Shown: positions 51,077 to 59,507 of the stretch, piece after piece
How the letters are laid out: every line of letters begins with the position of its first letter
How positions within the stretch are numbered: position 1 is the first letter of the stretch
NCBI RefSeq assembly: GCF_022761035.1
Contig: NZ_JAKWJP010000001.1
Span: forward strand, 682,001 to 746,000
Reading direction: 5' to 3'
From: Microbacterium sp. SS28
Lineage (GTDB): Bacteria; Actinomycetota; Actinomycetes; Actinomycetales; Microbacteriaceae
Length of the DNA stretch: 64,000 nt
Made by a program: the position numbers and the translations under genes
Notes under the pieces: model-generated
The model's database searches: none
What the model was told of the DNA's origin: nothing
What the model saw: only the letters and a program-made list of their open reading frames with translations

Positions 51077-52063
51077 ATGCGATTCGGAACCTTCATTCCC
51101 CAGGGCTGGCGATTCGATCTCGTGGGCATCGACCCCGCAGAGCACTGGGCGGTGATGAACGGCCTCGCGCAGCGCGCCGACGAGGGCGCGTGGGAGTCGC
51201 TGTGGGTGTACGACCACTTCCACACGACGCCTGTGCACAGCGACGAGGCGACGCACGAGGCGTGGACGCTCATGGCCGCCTTCGCCGCCTCGACGAGCCG
51301 GATCCGGCTCGGGCAGATGTGCACGTGCATGGGGTACCGCAACCCCGCCTATCTCGCGAAGGTCGCCGCGACTGTCGACATCGTCTCGGGCGGACGCATC
51401 GAGATGGGCATCGGCGGGGGCTGGTACGAGCACGAGTGGAAGGCGTACGGCTACGGGTTCCCGCCGGTTCCCGAGCGCCTCCGGATGCTGCGCGAGGGCG
51501 TCGACATCATGCGGCAGGCCTGGACGACCGGGCGTGCGACCCTCGACGGCAAGCACTATCAGGTCGACGGCGCGATCGTCCGGCCGCTGCCGCTGCAGGA
51601 GGGCGGCATCCCGTTCTGGATCGCCGGCGGCGGCGAGAAGGTGACGCTCAAGATCGCGGCGACCTATGCGTCGTACACGAACTTCGCGGGGTCGCTCGAG
51701 GAGATCGACCACAAGAGCGCCGTGCTTCGCGGGCACTGCGACGCGATCGGCCGCGACTTCGCCGAGATCACGCGCTCGTCGAACTTCAACACGATCGTGG
51801 GCGCGACCGAGGCCGAGGCGAAGGAGCGGCTGGCCGCCGTCAAGGCGCGCCTGCTGCCGCACGTGGGGCAGGAGCGCGCCGACCACATCGAGCACGACTA
51901 CCTGACCTCGCCCGCCTTCGGATCGGTCGAGCAGGTCGCCGAGCGGCTCGCGGAGCGCGAGCGCCACGGCATCACCTACGCGATCCACTACTTCCCGGAG
52001 GCCGCCTACGACGTCTCGGGCGTCGAGCTGTTCGAGCGGGAGGTCATCCCCGCGCTCGCGTAG
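51077..52063 (+). CDS. LLM class F420-dependent oxidoreductase
   Basis: 328 residues, luciferase-like TIM barrel. RFGTFIPQGW at the start, GQMCTCMGYRNPAYLAKVAATVDIVSGGRIEMGIGGGWYEHEW in the middle and WIAGGGEKVTLKIAATYASYTNF near 178 are typical of F420-linked members. The substrate is unknown. Convergent with the tmsB gene, only nine bases apart. Confidence 0.88.
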   Translation: MRFGTFIPQGWRFDLVGIDPAEHWAVMNGLAQRADEGAWESLWVYDHFHTTPVHSDEATHEAWTLMAAFAASTSRIRLGQMCTCMGYRNPAYLAKVAATVDIVSGGRIEMGIGGGWYEHEWKAYGYGFPPVPERLRMLREGVDIMRQAWTTGRATLDGKHYQVDGAIVRPLPLQEGGIPFWIAGGGEKVTLKIAATYASYTNFAGSLEEIDHKSAVLRGHCDAIGRDFAEITRSSNFNTIVGATEAEAKERLAAVKARLLPHVGQERADHIEHDYLTSPAFGSVEQVAERLAERERHGITYAIHYFPEAAYDVSGVELFEREVIPALA

Positions 52064-52072
52064 CGGCCGACG

Positions 52073-53416
52073 CTAGGGCGTCCACCACGGGCGCATCGGC
52101 ACGTCGCCGATGTCGCCGCGCTCGTCGGGCTTGACGGCGAGCACGTGGTGCAGCTCGATCCCGCCGCTCTCGAACGCGAGGCGGGATCCGGCCATGTAGA
52201 GGCCCCACACCTTCGCGGCGGGCAGCCCGATCTCGGCGACCGCCTCGTCCCAGTGCTCCACGAGATTGGCGCACCAGTCGCGCAGCGTCAGCGCGTAGTG
52301 GCGGCGCAGATTCTCTTCGTGCAGCACCTCGAGGCCGGCGTCCTGGGCTTCCGTGATGATGCGGCCAGCACCCGTGAGCTCTCCGTCGGGGAAGACGTAG
52401 CGATCGATGAAGCCCGTCGCCGACGCCTTGCTGCGGTTGTCGGGCCGCGTGATGCAGTGGTTGAGGAGCATCCCGCCGGGGCGCAGCCGGGATCGCAGGA
52501 AGCGGAAGTACGACGCGTAGTTGTGCACGCCGATGTGCTCGAGCAGCCCGATCGACGACACCGCGTCGTAGCCGCTCTCGGCGATGTCGCGGTAGTCGCC
52601 GAAGCGCACTTCGGCGAGGTCGCCGAGCCCCTCGTCGGCGATCGCCTGCTGCGCCCAGGCGGTCTGCTCGCGCGAGAGCGTCACGCCCGTCGCCTTCACT
52701 CCGCGGCGGGCGGCGTAGCGCACCATGCCTCCCCAGCCGCACCCGACGTCGAGCAGCCGGTCGCCCGGCTTCAGTCGCAGCTTGTCGAAGACGAGGCGGT
52801 ACTTGTTCTCCTGCGCCTCCTCGAGCGACGCATCGGGCCGCGGGTAGCACGCGCACGTGTAGGTCATGGAGGGGCCGAGCACCCACTCGTAGAAGGTGTT
52901 CGAGACGTCGTAGTGGTGGTGGATGGCCTCGGCGTCGCGGTTCTTGCTGTGCCGCAGTCCCCCAGCGACACGCCGCCACCGCGGGGGCACCTCCTGCGGC
53001 GGCGGCGCGATGGGCTTGAGCCGCTCGAACCCGATCGAGCGCACGACCTGCGCCATGACCCGCGGCGACGGCCGCGTGAAGACGAGGGAGTCGGCGAGCG
53101 CCTTGAGCAGCTCGTACGGATCGCCGGGGTGCAGACCCTGGATGTCGAGGTCGCCCGCGATGTAGGCGCGCGCGAGCCCCAGGTCGCCGAAGCCCGTCGC
53201 GAGGTACGTCGTGCCCCGCGGCGTCTTGAGATCGAGCCCGTACGGCGCGTCGGGCGGCCCCGCCGAGCTGCCGTCGTACGCCGAGAACCGCAGTGGCAGC
53301 CGGCCGCCCGCGAAGATCTCGAGCACCTGCGCCAGCGTGAGCTTCGGCTCGGGCGCGCGGGTGTCGTCGGGCGGCGGCGCGTCGGCGTCCGTGCGGGGCT
53401 CTTCGAAGGTCGTCAT
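52073..53416 (-). CDS. tmsB: Cyclopropane-fatty-acid-synthase-like methyltransferase (TmsB/BfaB type)
   Basis: 447 residues. AIHHHYDVSNTFYEWVLGPSMTYTCACY and LLDVGCGWGGMVRYAA (SAM-binding motif I) place it among CFA synthases, with the usual HHYDVSN and the EHIG loop (GLLEHIGVHNY). Directly coupled (ATGA at 53413-53416) behind an FAD-binding oxidoreductase, it matches the TmsB/TmsA (BfaB/BfaA) pair that makes 10-methyl fatty acids such as tuberculostearate from unsaturated chains. Plain cyclopropanation is the alternative. Confidence 0.8.
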   Translation of the reverse strand: MTTFEEPRTDADAPPPDDTRAPEPKLTLAQVLEIFAGGRLPLRFSAYDGSSAGPPDAPYGLDLKTPRGTTYLATGFGDLGLARAYIAGDLDIQGLHPGDPYELLKALADSLVFTRPSPRVMAQVVRSIGFERLKPIAPPPQEVPPRWRRVAGGLRHSKNRDAEAIHHHYDVSNTFYEWVLGPSMTYTCACYPRPDASLEEAQENKYRLVFDKLRLKPGDRLLDVGCGWGGMVRYAARRGVKATGVTLSREQTAWAQQAIADEGLGDLAEVRFGDYRDIAESGYDAVSSIGLLEHIGVHNYASYFRFLRSRLRPGGMLLNHCITRPDNRSKASATGFIDRYVFPDGELTGAGRIITEAQDAGLEVLHEENLRRHYALTLRDWCANLVEHWDEAVAEIGLPAAKVWGLYMAGSRLAFESGGIELHHVLAVKPDERGDIGDVPMRPWWTP

Positions 53417-54792
53417 CGGCGTTGCACCGCTTTCGCGTAGAGGTCGAGCAGTCGGGAATCGGGGTCGTAGCGCTGTTTGAGTGCGCGGTACTCGTCGCCG
53501 CCGTAGAGCCTGTCGAACTCGTCGCGCGGGTAGAAGGCGTCCGAGTACAGCGACTTATGGCCGTCGAGTTCGCTCACCCTCTGCTCGATGAGCCGGTTCG
53601 TCGCCCCGTCGGTCGCGCCGACCGGCACGGTCGACCAGAAGCCGACGTTGACGTACGTCTCGCGGGGCGGGATCGGGTACAGCGGCCAGCCCGCATCGTC
53701 GCGCAGGCGCAGCGGGCACAGCCAGATCGGCTCGATCGGGACGGTCGCGAGGAACCACTCGAGAAACTCGGCGCTGCGGCCGATCGGCACCTCGATGTCC
53801 TGGATCACGCGCTCGCGCGGCGGCCGGCCGTGCAGCTTCTCGAGGCGGTCGCCGATGTCGAACCGGCGCTCGAGGCGCATGAGCGCCGCGTACGAGCTGC
53901 TGCGCCGGTGCCGGCGCGGCCAGAGACGACGGACGACCGGATGCTGCGCCCCGAACGCCTCGGAGCACCAGAACCAGTCGGCATCCCACCTCCACAGGTA
54001 GTCGTGGATCGTGAGCCGGTCGGTCTTCACGCCATCGTCATGCTGGATGGAGCGGTAGTAGATGCGCTGACGCGTGTAGTCGCTCACGGGGCCGGGCTCG
54101 GCCGTCTGCGCGCCGAGGCACAGGTAGCTCTCGTCGGCGCTGAACACGACGCCGTCGAGGTAGTCGACGCGAGCCCCGTCGAACCGGCCCGTCTCGACGA
54201 TGCGCTCCATGGCCGTGACGAGGTCCGCGAGCGCATGGAAGCGCACATGCCTCAGCTCGACGAACGGCGGGGCCGTCTCGAGCTCGATCCGCAGGCGGAC
54301 GGCGTAGCCGAGCGTCCCGTAAGAGTTGGGGAATCCCCGGTAGAAGCCGGGATGTCGCGTCGCCGACGCCGTGACGAGCTCTCCCCCGCCCGTGAGGATG
54401 TCGAGCTCGCGCACGGACTCGTGCGGCATCCCGCTGCGGAACGACGTCGACTCGATTCCGAGGCCCGTGACGGCTCCCCCGAGGGTGATCGTCTTGAGCT
54501 GCGGCACGACGAGGGGCGCGAGGCCGAAGGGCAGGGTCGCGGCGACGATGTCCTCGTAGGTGCACATCCCGGCGACATCCGCCGTGCGGGCGACGGGATC
54601 GACCTCGATGACGTCGGTCAGACCCGAAGTGTCCAGGCCAGGCGTGATCGTCTTCGCACGCGAGCGGAAGAGGTTCGAGGTCGGCTTGGCGAGCCGCACC
54701 GGCGCCCCCGCGGGGAGGGCCCGATAGCTCGCAAGAAGACGCTCGACGCCGTCGGCGTGGGCGGTCCGTGCATCGATCGCCGGAGCGGACAC
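53413..54792 (-). CDS. tmsA: FAD-binding oxidoreductase (TmsA/BfaA type)
   Basis: 459 residues. A PCMH-type FAD domain (DVIEVDPVARTADVAGMCTYEDIVAATLPFG and LGGAVTGLGIESTSFRSGMPHESV) and a C-terminal half of the 24-sterol-reductase-like type (PIPPRETYVNVGFWS). In the 10-methyl fatty acid pathway this partner reduces the 10-methylene intermediate made by TmsB. GTG 54792 has TAGCGT six bases upstream (54804-54799), a leaderless start. It diverges from the ECF sigma gene. Confidence 0.82.
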   Translation of the reverse strand: MSAPAIDARTAHADGVERLLASYRALPAGAPVRLAKPTSNLFRSRAKTITPGLDTSGLTDVIEVDPVARTADVAGMCTYEDIVAATLPFGLAPLVVPQLKTITLGGAVTGLGIESTSFRSGMPHESVRELDILTGGGELVTASATRHPGFYRGFPNSYGTLGYAVRLRIELETAPPFVELRHVRFHALADLVTAMERIVETGRFDGARVDYLDGVVFSADESYLCLGAQTAEPGPVSDYTRQRIYYRSIQHDDGVKTDRLTIHDYLWRWDADWFWCSEAFGAQHPVVRRLWPRRHRRSSSYAALMRLERRFDIGDRLEKLHGRPPRERVIQDIEVPIGRSAEFLEWFLATVPIEPIWLCPLRLRDDAGWPLYPIPPRETYVNVGFWSTVPVGATDGATNRLIEQRVSELDGHKSLYSDAFYPRDEFDRLYGGDEYRALKQRYDPDSRLLDLYAKAVQRR

Positions 54793-54798
54793 GCTTTC

Positions 54799-54804
54799 AC
54801 GCTA
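54799..54804 (-). promoter_or_regulatory. -10 box of the tmsA-tmsB operon
   Basis: TAGCGT on the minus strand, six bases before GTG 54792. Confidence 0.55.
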
Positions 54805-54861
54805 GTCCGGACTGTTCTGCGCCGCATCCGTTCTCTCGTTCGAGAGTCGCACGAGGGTATT

Positions 54862-54890
54862 GGAACCTTTCAGGGGTGCGCGGACACTAC
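54862..54890 (+). promoter_or_regulatory. ECF-type promoter upstream of the sigma factor gene
   Basis: GGAACC (54862-54867), the classic ECF -35 element, is followed after 16 bases by ACACTAC (54884-54890), five bases before ATG 54896. This suggests the sigma factor transcribes its own operon. Confidence 0.6.
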
Positions 54891-54895
54891 AAGGT

Positions 54896-55423
54896 ATGAG
54901 CGATGACGCCTCCGATTGGGAGCGTGTTCGCGCTGGGGATGCGGCCGCATTGGCCGCGCTGTTCGACCGGCACGAAGCACGCCTCTTTCGGCACGCGTGC
55001 CGTCTGCTCACGATGCGGGAGGACGCGAAGGATGCCGTCACGATCGCGTTCTTCGAACTGTGGCGAAAGCGCGCGACAGTTCGACTCGTGGACGGTTCGC
55101 CGCTGCCGTGGCTGCTGAACACCGTCTCGAACACGGCCCGCAACCTCGAGCGCTCGGGGCGCCGCTACCGCGCGCTCATCGCCCGCGCACCGCGTCCGGA
55201 GCCCGTGCCCGACCTGTCGGGGAGCGATGAGAGCGGAGTGCTCGCGGCATTGCGGCGGCTGCCCGCCCGCGAGCAGAGCGTCGTCATCCTGACCGTGCTG
55301 GAGGGGTATCCGGAGCGCGAGACTGCGCAGACGCTCGGGATCCCCGTCGGCACCGTGAAGTCCCGCCTCGCGCGAGCGCGGGCGAAGCTGCGCGACGAGA
55401 TGACAGTCCTGGAGGCATCGTGA
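54896..55423 (+). CDS. ECF-type RNA polymerase sigma factor
   Basis: 175 residues with region 2 (ALFDRHEARLFRHACRLLTMREDAKDAVTIAFFELWRKR) and region 4 (LRRLPAREQSVVILTVLEGYPERETAQTLGIPVGTVKSRLARARAKL). The ATG at 54896 is preferred; an upstream in-frame TTG would lie inside the GGAACC promoter element. The stop overlaps the first propeller gene (GTGA at 55420-55423). No anti-sigma factor with the HxxxCxxC zinc motif is visible in the operon, so control must come from another protein, perhaps the membrane-anchored propeller. Confidence 0.92.
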   Translation: MSDDASDWERVRAGDAAALAALFDRHEARLFRHACRLLTMREDAKDAVTIAFFELWRKRATVRLVDGSPLPWLLNTVSNTARNLERSGRRYRALIARAPRPEPVPDLSGSDESGVLAALRRLPAREQSVVILTVLEGYPERETAQTLGIPVGTVKSRLARARAKLRDEMTVLEAS

Positions 55424-56772
55424 GCACGTACGAGGGGCTGTCCCCGCGCGAGCACGACGAGATGCGCGACCTCGTGCTCGCCGGCACGCAGCGGATCCGC
55501 CCCGCCGGTGCTCACCGCATGCAGTTCGTGGCGCTCGGCCTCTCGCTCGCGCTCGTGGGCGGAGTCGTCGCCGGCGTCGTCACCGCGACGCTCCGCGACG
55601 ACAGCGCGCCGCTTCCCGTGGCGACCCCCGACCCCAGCCCCACAGAGCCGGCGATCCCGCGCGACGAGTGGATCGCCTACTCCTCCGGATTCTTCGAGGG
55701 CGACATCTACTTCGTGCGGCCCGGGTTGCCCCCGCAGCGCGTACTCGGAGCAGCCAGCGACGATCTCGACCAGGTATGCCCCGCATTCTCGCCGGACGGG
55801 ACACGCCTGGCCTCGGGCCAGGCCCGGGGCGAGAGCCAGGCGGGATGGCAGGACGCCGGCCTCGTGATCACCGATCTCACCGCGGACGGGAAGGCGTCGA
55901 CGTCGGTCGTGATCCCGCTGGACGGCTTGCCTCAGCCGCCGTGCCCCATCTGGTCGCCGGACGGCACGTGGGTCGCGTTCGGCAGCGGCCGCGGGATGAC
56001 GCAGGAAGGGACGAACGTCGCCGCGGAGGTCTGGCTGGTCGAACCCGAGACGGGCGACATCCGTCGACTGACCGGAGTGGCAGCCACCGACATCGAGTGG
56101 GCGCGCACCGGCTCGGAGCTCTACATCGCCGAGGATGACGGGGTTCTCGTCTACTCGACGTCCGACGACGAGACTCGCAGGGTCCCGGATACCGCGGGTG
56201 CGGTCGCCCTCGCGGCCTCGCCCGACGGCAGCACGCTCGCCGTCGAGCTGCGAGGGGACCGCGGTCCCCTCGAACTGTGGCTCATGAGCGTCGACGGCTC
56301 GGAGCGGCGACTCCTGACGGAAGGCTACTCACGCGCACGCGGGATCGGCCCGTTGTGGTCACCAGACGGCGCGCGCATCGTCTTCCAGCGCGATCGCGGG
56401 ACCCCCTCAGAAAGGACCGACGGCATCCCCATGCTCGGTGAGAACGAAGAGGTCGTCATCGTCTCGGTCGGCGACGACGATCCGCTGGGGCCCGTCGGGA
56501 CCGTGACAGCGCTGCCCCCGACGCGGACCGGCGAGAGCTTCGAGCCGCGACTCTGGCTGCCCGTCACGGTGAGCTGGGCACCGGACAGCGAGACACTGCT
56601 CTTCCTCGGGTGGGAGCAGTCGCCCTCCGGTGAGCCGGGCGACGGCTGGGGGCTGCTCACCGTTCCCGTCGTGGGCGGCGAGCCTCCGACGATCCTGTGG
56701 GAGACCCCCGAAGGCATCGGCAACCTGTCGCTCTTCCCGCAGAACGACTTCCAGAGTTGGAGCAGGAAATGA
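55420..56772 (+). CDS. Membrane-anchored TolB-like beta-propeller protein
   Basis: 450 residues. A cytoplasmic N-terminus of about 35 residues, one membrane helix (FVALGLSLALVGGVVAGVV), a Pro-rich linker and an outside propeller with repeated SPDG motifs (FSPDGTRLASG, WSPDGTWVAFG, ASPDGSTLAVE, WSPDGARIVFQ, WAPDSETLLFLG). Translationally coupled to the sigma gene, with the topology of an anti-sigma factor or signal sensor. It is a paralog of the next gene; both end FQSW. Function not established. Confidence 0.8.
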   Translation: MSTYEGLSPREHDEMRDLVLAGTQRIRPAGAHRMQFVALGLSLALVGGVVAGVVTATLRDDSAPLPVATPDPSPTEPAIPRDEWIAYSSGFFEGDIYFVRPGLPPQRVLGAASDDLDQVCPAFSPDGTRLASGQARGESQAGWQDAGLVITDLTADGKASTSVVIPLDGLPQPPCPIWSPDGTWVAFGSGRGMTQEGTNVAAEVWLVEPETGDIRRLTGVAATDIEWARTGSELYIAEDDGVLVYSTSDDETRRVPDTAGAVALAASPDGSTLAVELRGDRGPLELWLMSVDGSERRLLTEGYSRARGIGPLWSPDGARIVFQRDRGTPSERTDGIPMLGENEEVVIVSVGDDDPLGPVGTVTALPPTRTGESFEPRLWLPVTVSWAPDSETLLFLGWEQSPSGEPGDGWGLLTVPVVGGEPPTILWETPEGIGNLSLFPQNDFQSWSRK

Positions 56773-58046
56773 ACGGTCGTTCCCCTGCAGAGGCCACTCT
56801 CCGCCCCGGACGGCGTCGCACCCGGCTCGCCGCGCTGGCTGCCGTGCTGCTGATGACGACCGCGACGGGATGCGCTGCGGACGCGGCGCGAACCGACAGC
56901 ATCCCGAGTCCGTCGGGCGATGACGCCGCAACACCCCCGCCGACGGGGACTCAGGGAGGCTGGATCGCCTTCTCCGCCGATTGGAACGAAGACGACGTCA
57001 TGCTCGTCCGGCCTGGCGAAGAGGCGCACCGTGCCGTCGGGGCGGACGACGACGGGATGTCGCGCTCGTGTCCTGCCTTCGAGCCGCAGGGCGCGCGGCT
57101 CGCGTTCGGCACCGCGACGGGGAGCTGGGAGACCGGCTGGACGGATGTCGCGCTCTCGATCGCCGTCGTGACCGCCGCGGGAGAGGCAGCCGTCGTGAAG
57201 GAGATCCCTCTCGAGGGGTTCACCGAGCGGGCGTGTCCGATCTGGTCCGCGGACGGCCGCTGGATCGCCGTCGGCACGGCGCCCGCCGGGCCGACCCGGC
57301 GTGGAGTGATGACCGAGATCCTGATCATCGACCCCGAGTCCGGAGATATCGTCCGACTGCCCGAGACGACGGCCACCGACTTCGAATGGGCGCCCGACGG
57401 CGACGTGCTGTACATCGCGGATGAGCGCGGCGTCCTCGCCTATTCGCTCGCCGATGGCGGGACGCGGACGATCGACGACACCCCCGTCGCACAGGCGCTG
57501 AGCGTCTCACCGGACGGCCAGACCCTCGCGGTGGAGCGCCGGAAGTACAACGCCGCCGAACGCTACGACCTGGTCCTGATGGATTCCGACGGATCCGACC
57601 AGCGAGTGATCGCCGCCGACTATTCGCAGATGCACGGGCTCGGGCCGGTCTGGTCGCCGGACGGCGCGCACGTGGTCTTCCAGCGCAGTTGCGAGACGAT
57701 CACAGACGACTCGGGTGAGACGAGGCCCTGCCGCGAGGAGCATGACGTCGTCATCGCCGACGTCTCCGGCGCGGACCCGACGCAGGCTGTGGTCGAGCGC
57801 CCGACGGCGAGGAACGACGGCGCAGCGGCGCCCTGGTTCCCGTACAGCGTTACCTGGTCTCCGGACAGCTCGACACTCCTCTACCTCGGGTGGTCGTGTG
57901 ACGTGAACTGCGAATCGTATGTGGACGGCCTGATCGCGGTGCCGGTGGCCGATTCGACCCAGACCGTGGTCCTGTACGAGACGACCGATGCGATCGACGC
58001 GTATCCGGCGTCACCGATGAACAACTTCCAGAGCTGGGCGGGATGA
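56769..58046 (+). CDS. Beta-propeller lipoprotein, paralog of the preceding gene
   Basis: 425 residues. A signal peptide ends in the lipobox ATGC (TTATGCAAD), so this copy is lipid-anchored instead of helix-anchored. Propeller motifs match the previous protein one by one (FEPQGARLAFG, WSADGRWIAVG, WAPDGDVLYIA, VSPDGQTLAVE, WSPDGAHVVFQ, WSPDSSTLLYLG). ATG 56769 overlaps the previous stop (ATGA), with GCAGGA upstream. It also holds extra Cys pairs (SCET/PCRE, CDVNC). Confidence 0.8.
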   Translation: MNGRSPAEATLRPGRRRTRLAALAAVLLMTTATGCAADAARTDSIPSPSGDDAATPPPTGTQGGWIAFSADWNEDDVMLVRPGEEAHRAVGADDDGMSRSCPAFEPQGARLAFGTATGSWETGWTDVALSIAVVTAAGEAAVVKEIPLEGFTERACPIWSADGRWIAVGTAPAGPTRRGVMTEILIIDPESGDIVRLPETTATDFEWAPDGDVLYIADERGVLAYSLADGGTRTIDDTPVAQALSVSPDGQTLAVERRKYNAAERYDLVLMDSDGSDQRVIAADYSQMHGLGPVWSPDGAHVVFQRSCETITDDSGETRPCREEHDVVIADVSGADPTQAVVERPTARNDGAAAPWFPYSVTWSPDSSTLLYLGWSCDVNCESYVDGLIAVPVADSTQTVVLYETTDAIDAYPASPMNNFQSWAG

Positions 58047-58075
58047 GTCAGGGGATCACCGATGGAGGTGCACTG

Positions 58076-58903
58076 ATGAGAGGACGCGCGAGCGCTGAGG
58101 ATGTCGAGGGCGAGCTGCGCGAGCTGCGCCGACGCGCCTACGGACCGCATCCCGACATCGAGGACGACGCCATCGCGCTCGCACGGCTCATCGAACTCGA
58201 GTCTGCGCGCACGGACGGGCTGGATGAATACACGTCCCCGCCCATCGCCCCGGTCGAGCGGGCTGGTGCCGAGCCGCTCACCGCGCGCGAGCCGACTACC
58301 GTCGTCGCTTCCGTCGTCGCCTCTGCGGCCGACGCCCGGATGACCGACGCCGGCCCGGAGGCATCGTCGCGTGAGACGCCGGAATCCCCGACAGGCGACC
58401 CGAGACCGGCCGTGAAGTGGTGGTGGGCTCTCATCGCTCTGGCGGCCGGCGCGGTCGTCGGCGTCGCCGGGGTGGCCGCCTCGGCCATGCCGTCCTACGC
58501 GACGCCCGACGCCCGGCTGAACCCGACGGGAGCCGTTCCCGACGATGCGCTGCTCGCCCTGCTCCGTTCGGAGGGCGGCTCCACCACGCCCCGATACTCG
58601 TCCGAGATGGAGATCGATCTCTCCACGCTGCGCGGGTTCGGAACATACCTGGAATTCGACGTCTGGTCCGCCGACAACTCCGTCGGGTCCCAGTGCATGA
58701 CCGTCGTCCACCGACAGTCGGACGACGTCGTGGCACGCAAATGCGTGCCTGCCGGGGTCGACCTCTTCGTGGACGTTCCCTGGCGGGTGCGCCACGGCTC
58801 CGGCTCGGTACGCCATCTGTCCACCCCCGGTGCAGTTCTGCGGCTCGTCCTGCGGGAGGACGCGGTCGATGCCTACCTGCTGATGCCGAAGGAGGCCGCC
58901 TGA
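58076..58903 (+). CDS. Single-pass membrane protein with two-Cys outside domain
   Basis: About 275 residues. The cytoplasmic N-terminus ELRELRRRAYGPHPDIEDDAIALARLIELE is helical, a helix (WWWALIALAAGAVVGVAGVAA) spans the membrane, and the outside part has FGTYLEFDVWSADNSVGSQCMTVVHRQSDDVVARKCVPAG with two Cys. GGAGG stands seven bases before ATG 58076; ATG 58043, overlapping the previous stop, is the alternative. Paralogous to the next gene. No named family is recognised. Confidence 0.75.
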   Translation: MRGRASAEDVEGELRELRRRAYGPHPDIEDDAIALARLIELESARTDGLDEYTSPPIAPVERAGAEPLTAREPTTVVASVVASAADARMTDAGPEASSRETPESPTGDPRPAVKWWWALIALAAGAVVGVAGVAASAMPSYATPDARLNPTGAVPDDALLALLRSEGGSTTPRYSSEMEIDLSTLRGFGTYLEFDVWSADNSVGSQCMTVVHRQSDDVVARKCVPAGVDLFVDVPWRVRHGSGSVRHLSTPGAVLRLVLREDAVDAYLLMPKEAA

Positions 58904-59475
58904 TGGACGCCGTGCCCGCACGGGAACTCGAGCGGAATTCTGCTCCCGATTCCGCTTCCGCTCAGCCCGCGACGCCACCGGCGTCGGATGAGACCGAGAG
59001 CACGCCGCCGCGGCGGCGCTGGGCCTGGACGCGGTCCCCCGTCCTCTGGGTCGCGGCGGGGGTCGGTCTCGTGGCGGCGTACGGAGTCGCCTCGCTGTGG
59101 GGGCCGCATCCGGATGCCTCGCTGCAGGCGACGGCAGGAGAGTCCGACCCCGGGCTCGTCGCCCTAGCCGGCTACTTGAATCAGGAGGTCGATCCGGCGA
59201 CCCTCACGCCGTACGAGACCTTCCGCGGCGTCGAGCCCTGGTCAGGTGTCGACTACTACGGCAATCCGTGCCTCCTCGTCATCGAGCGGTCGTCGCAGTA
59301 CCTCGTGGGCGGTGCGTGCGCGCCGGCCGGGGCGGACGTCCTCGTCGACGTCGGAGCGTGGCGGGGATCCGAAGTCCACTTCGACGACGACCTCCCGATC
59401 GGGACCGTCATCCGGTTCCACCTCCGCGCCGACTCCGTCGACGTCTTCGTCTACCCGATACCGGTGCGGGACTGA
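58903..59475 (+). CDS. Single-pass membrane protein, paralog of the preceding gene
   Basis: 190 residues with a Pro-rich cytoplasmic part, a helix (SPVLWVAAGVGLVAAYGVA) and an outside domain whose order of motifs (TFRGVEPWSGVDYYGNPCLLVIERSSQYLVGGACAPAGADVLVDV) repeats that of the previous protein, including two Cys and the closing IGTVIRFHLRADSVDVFVYP. AAGGAGG precedes the ATG, which shares one base with the previous stop. Last gene of the sigma operon. Confidence 0.75.
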   Translation: MDAVPARELERNSAPDSASAQPATPPASDETESTPPRRRWAWTRSPVLWVAAGVGLVAAYGVASLWGPHPDASLQATAGESDPGLVALAGYLNQEVDPATLTPYETFRGVEPWSGVDYYGNPCLLVIERSSQYLVGGACAPAGADVLVDVGAWRGSEVHFDDDLPIGTVIRFHLRADSVDVFVYPIPVRD

Positions 59476-59507
59476 CAGGCGATGACACGCCCCCGGCATC
59501 CACTCCT

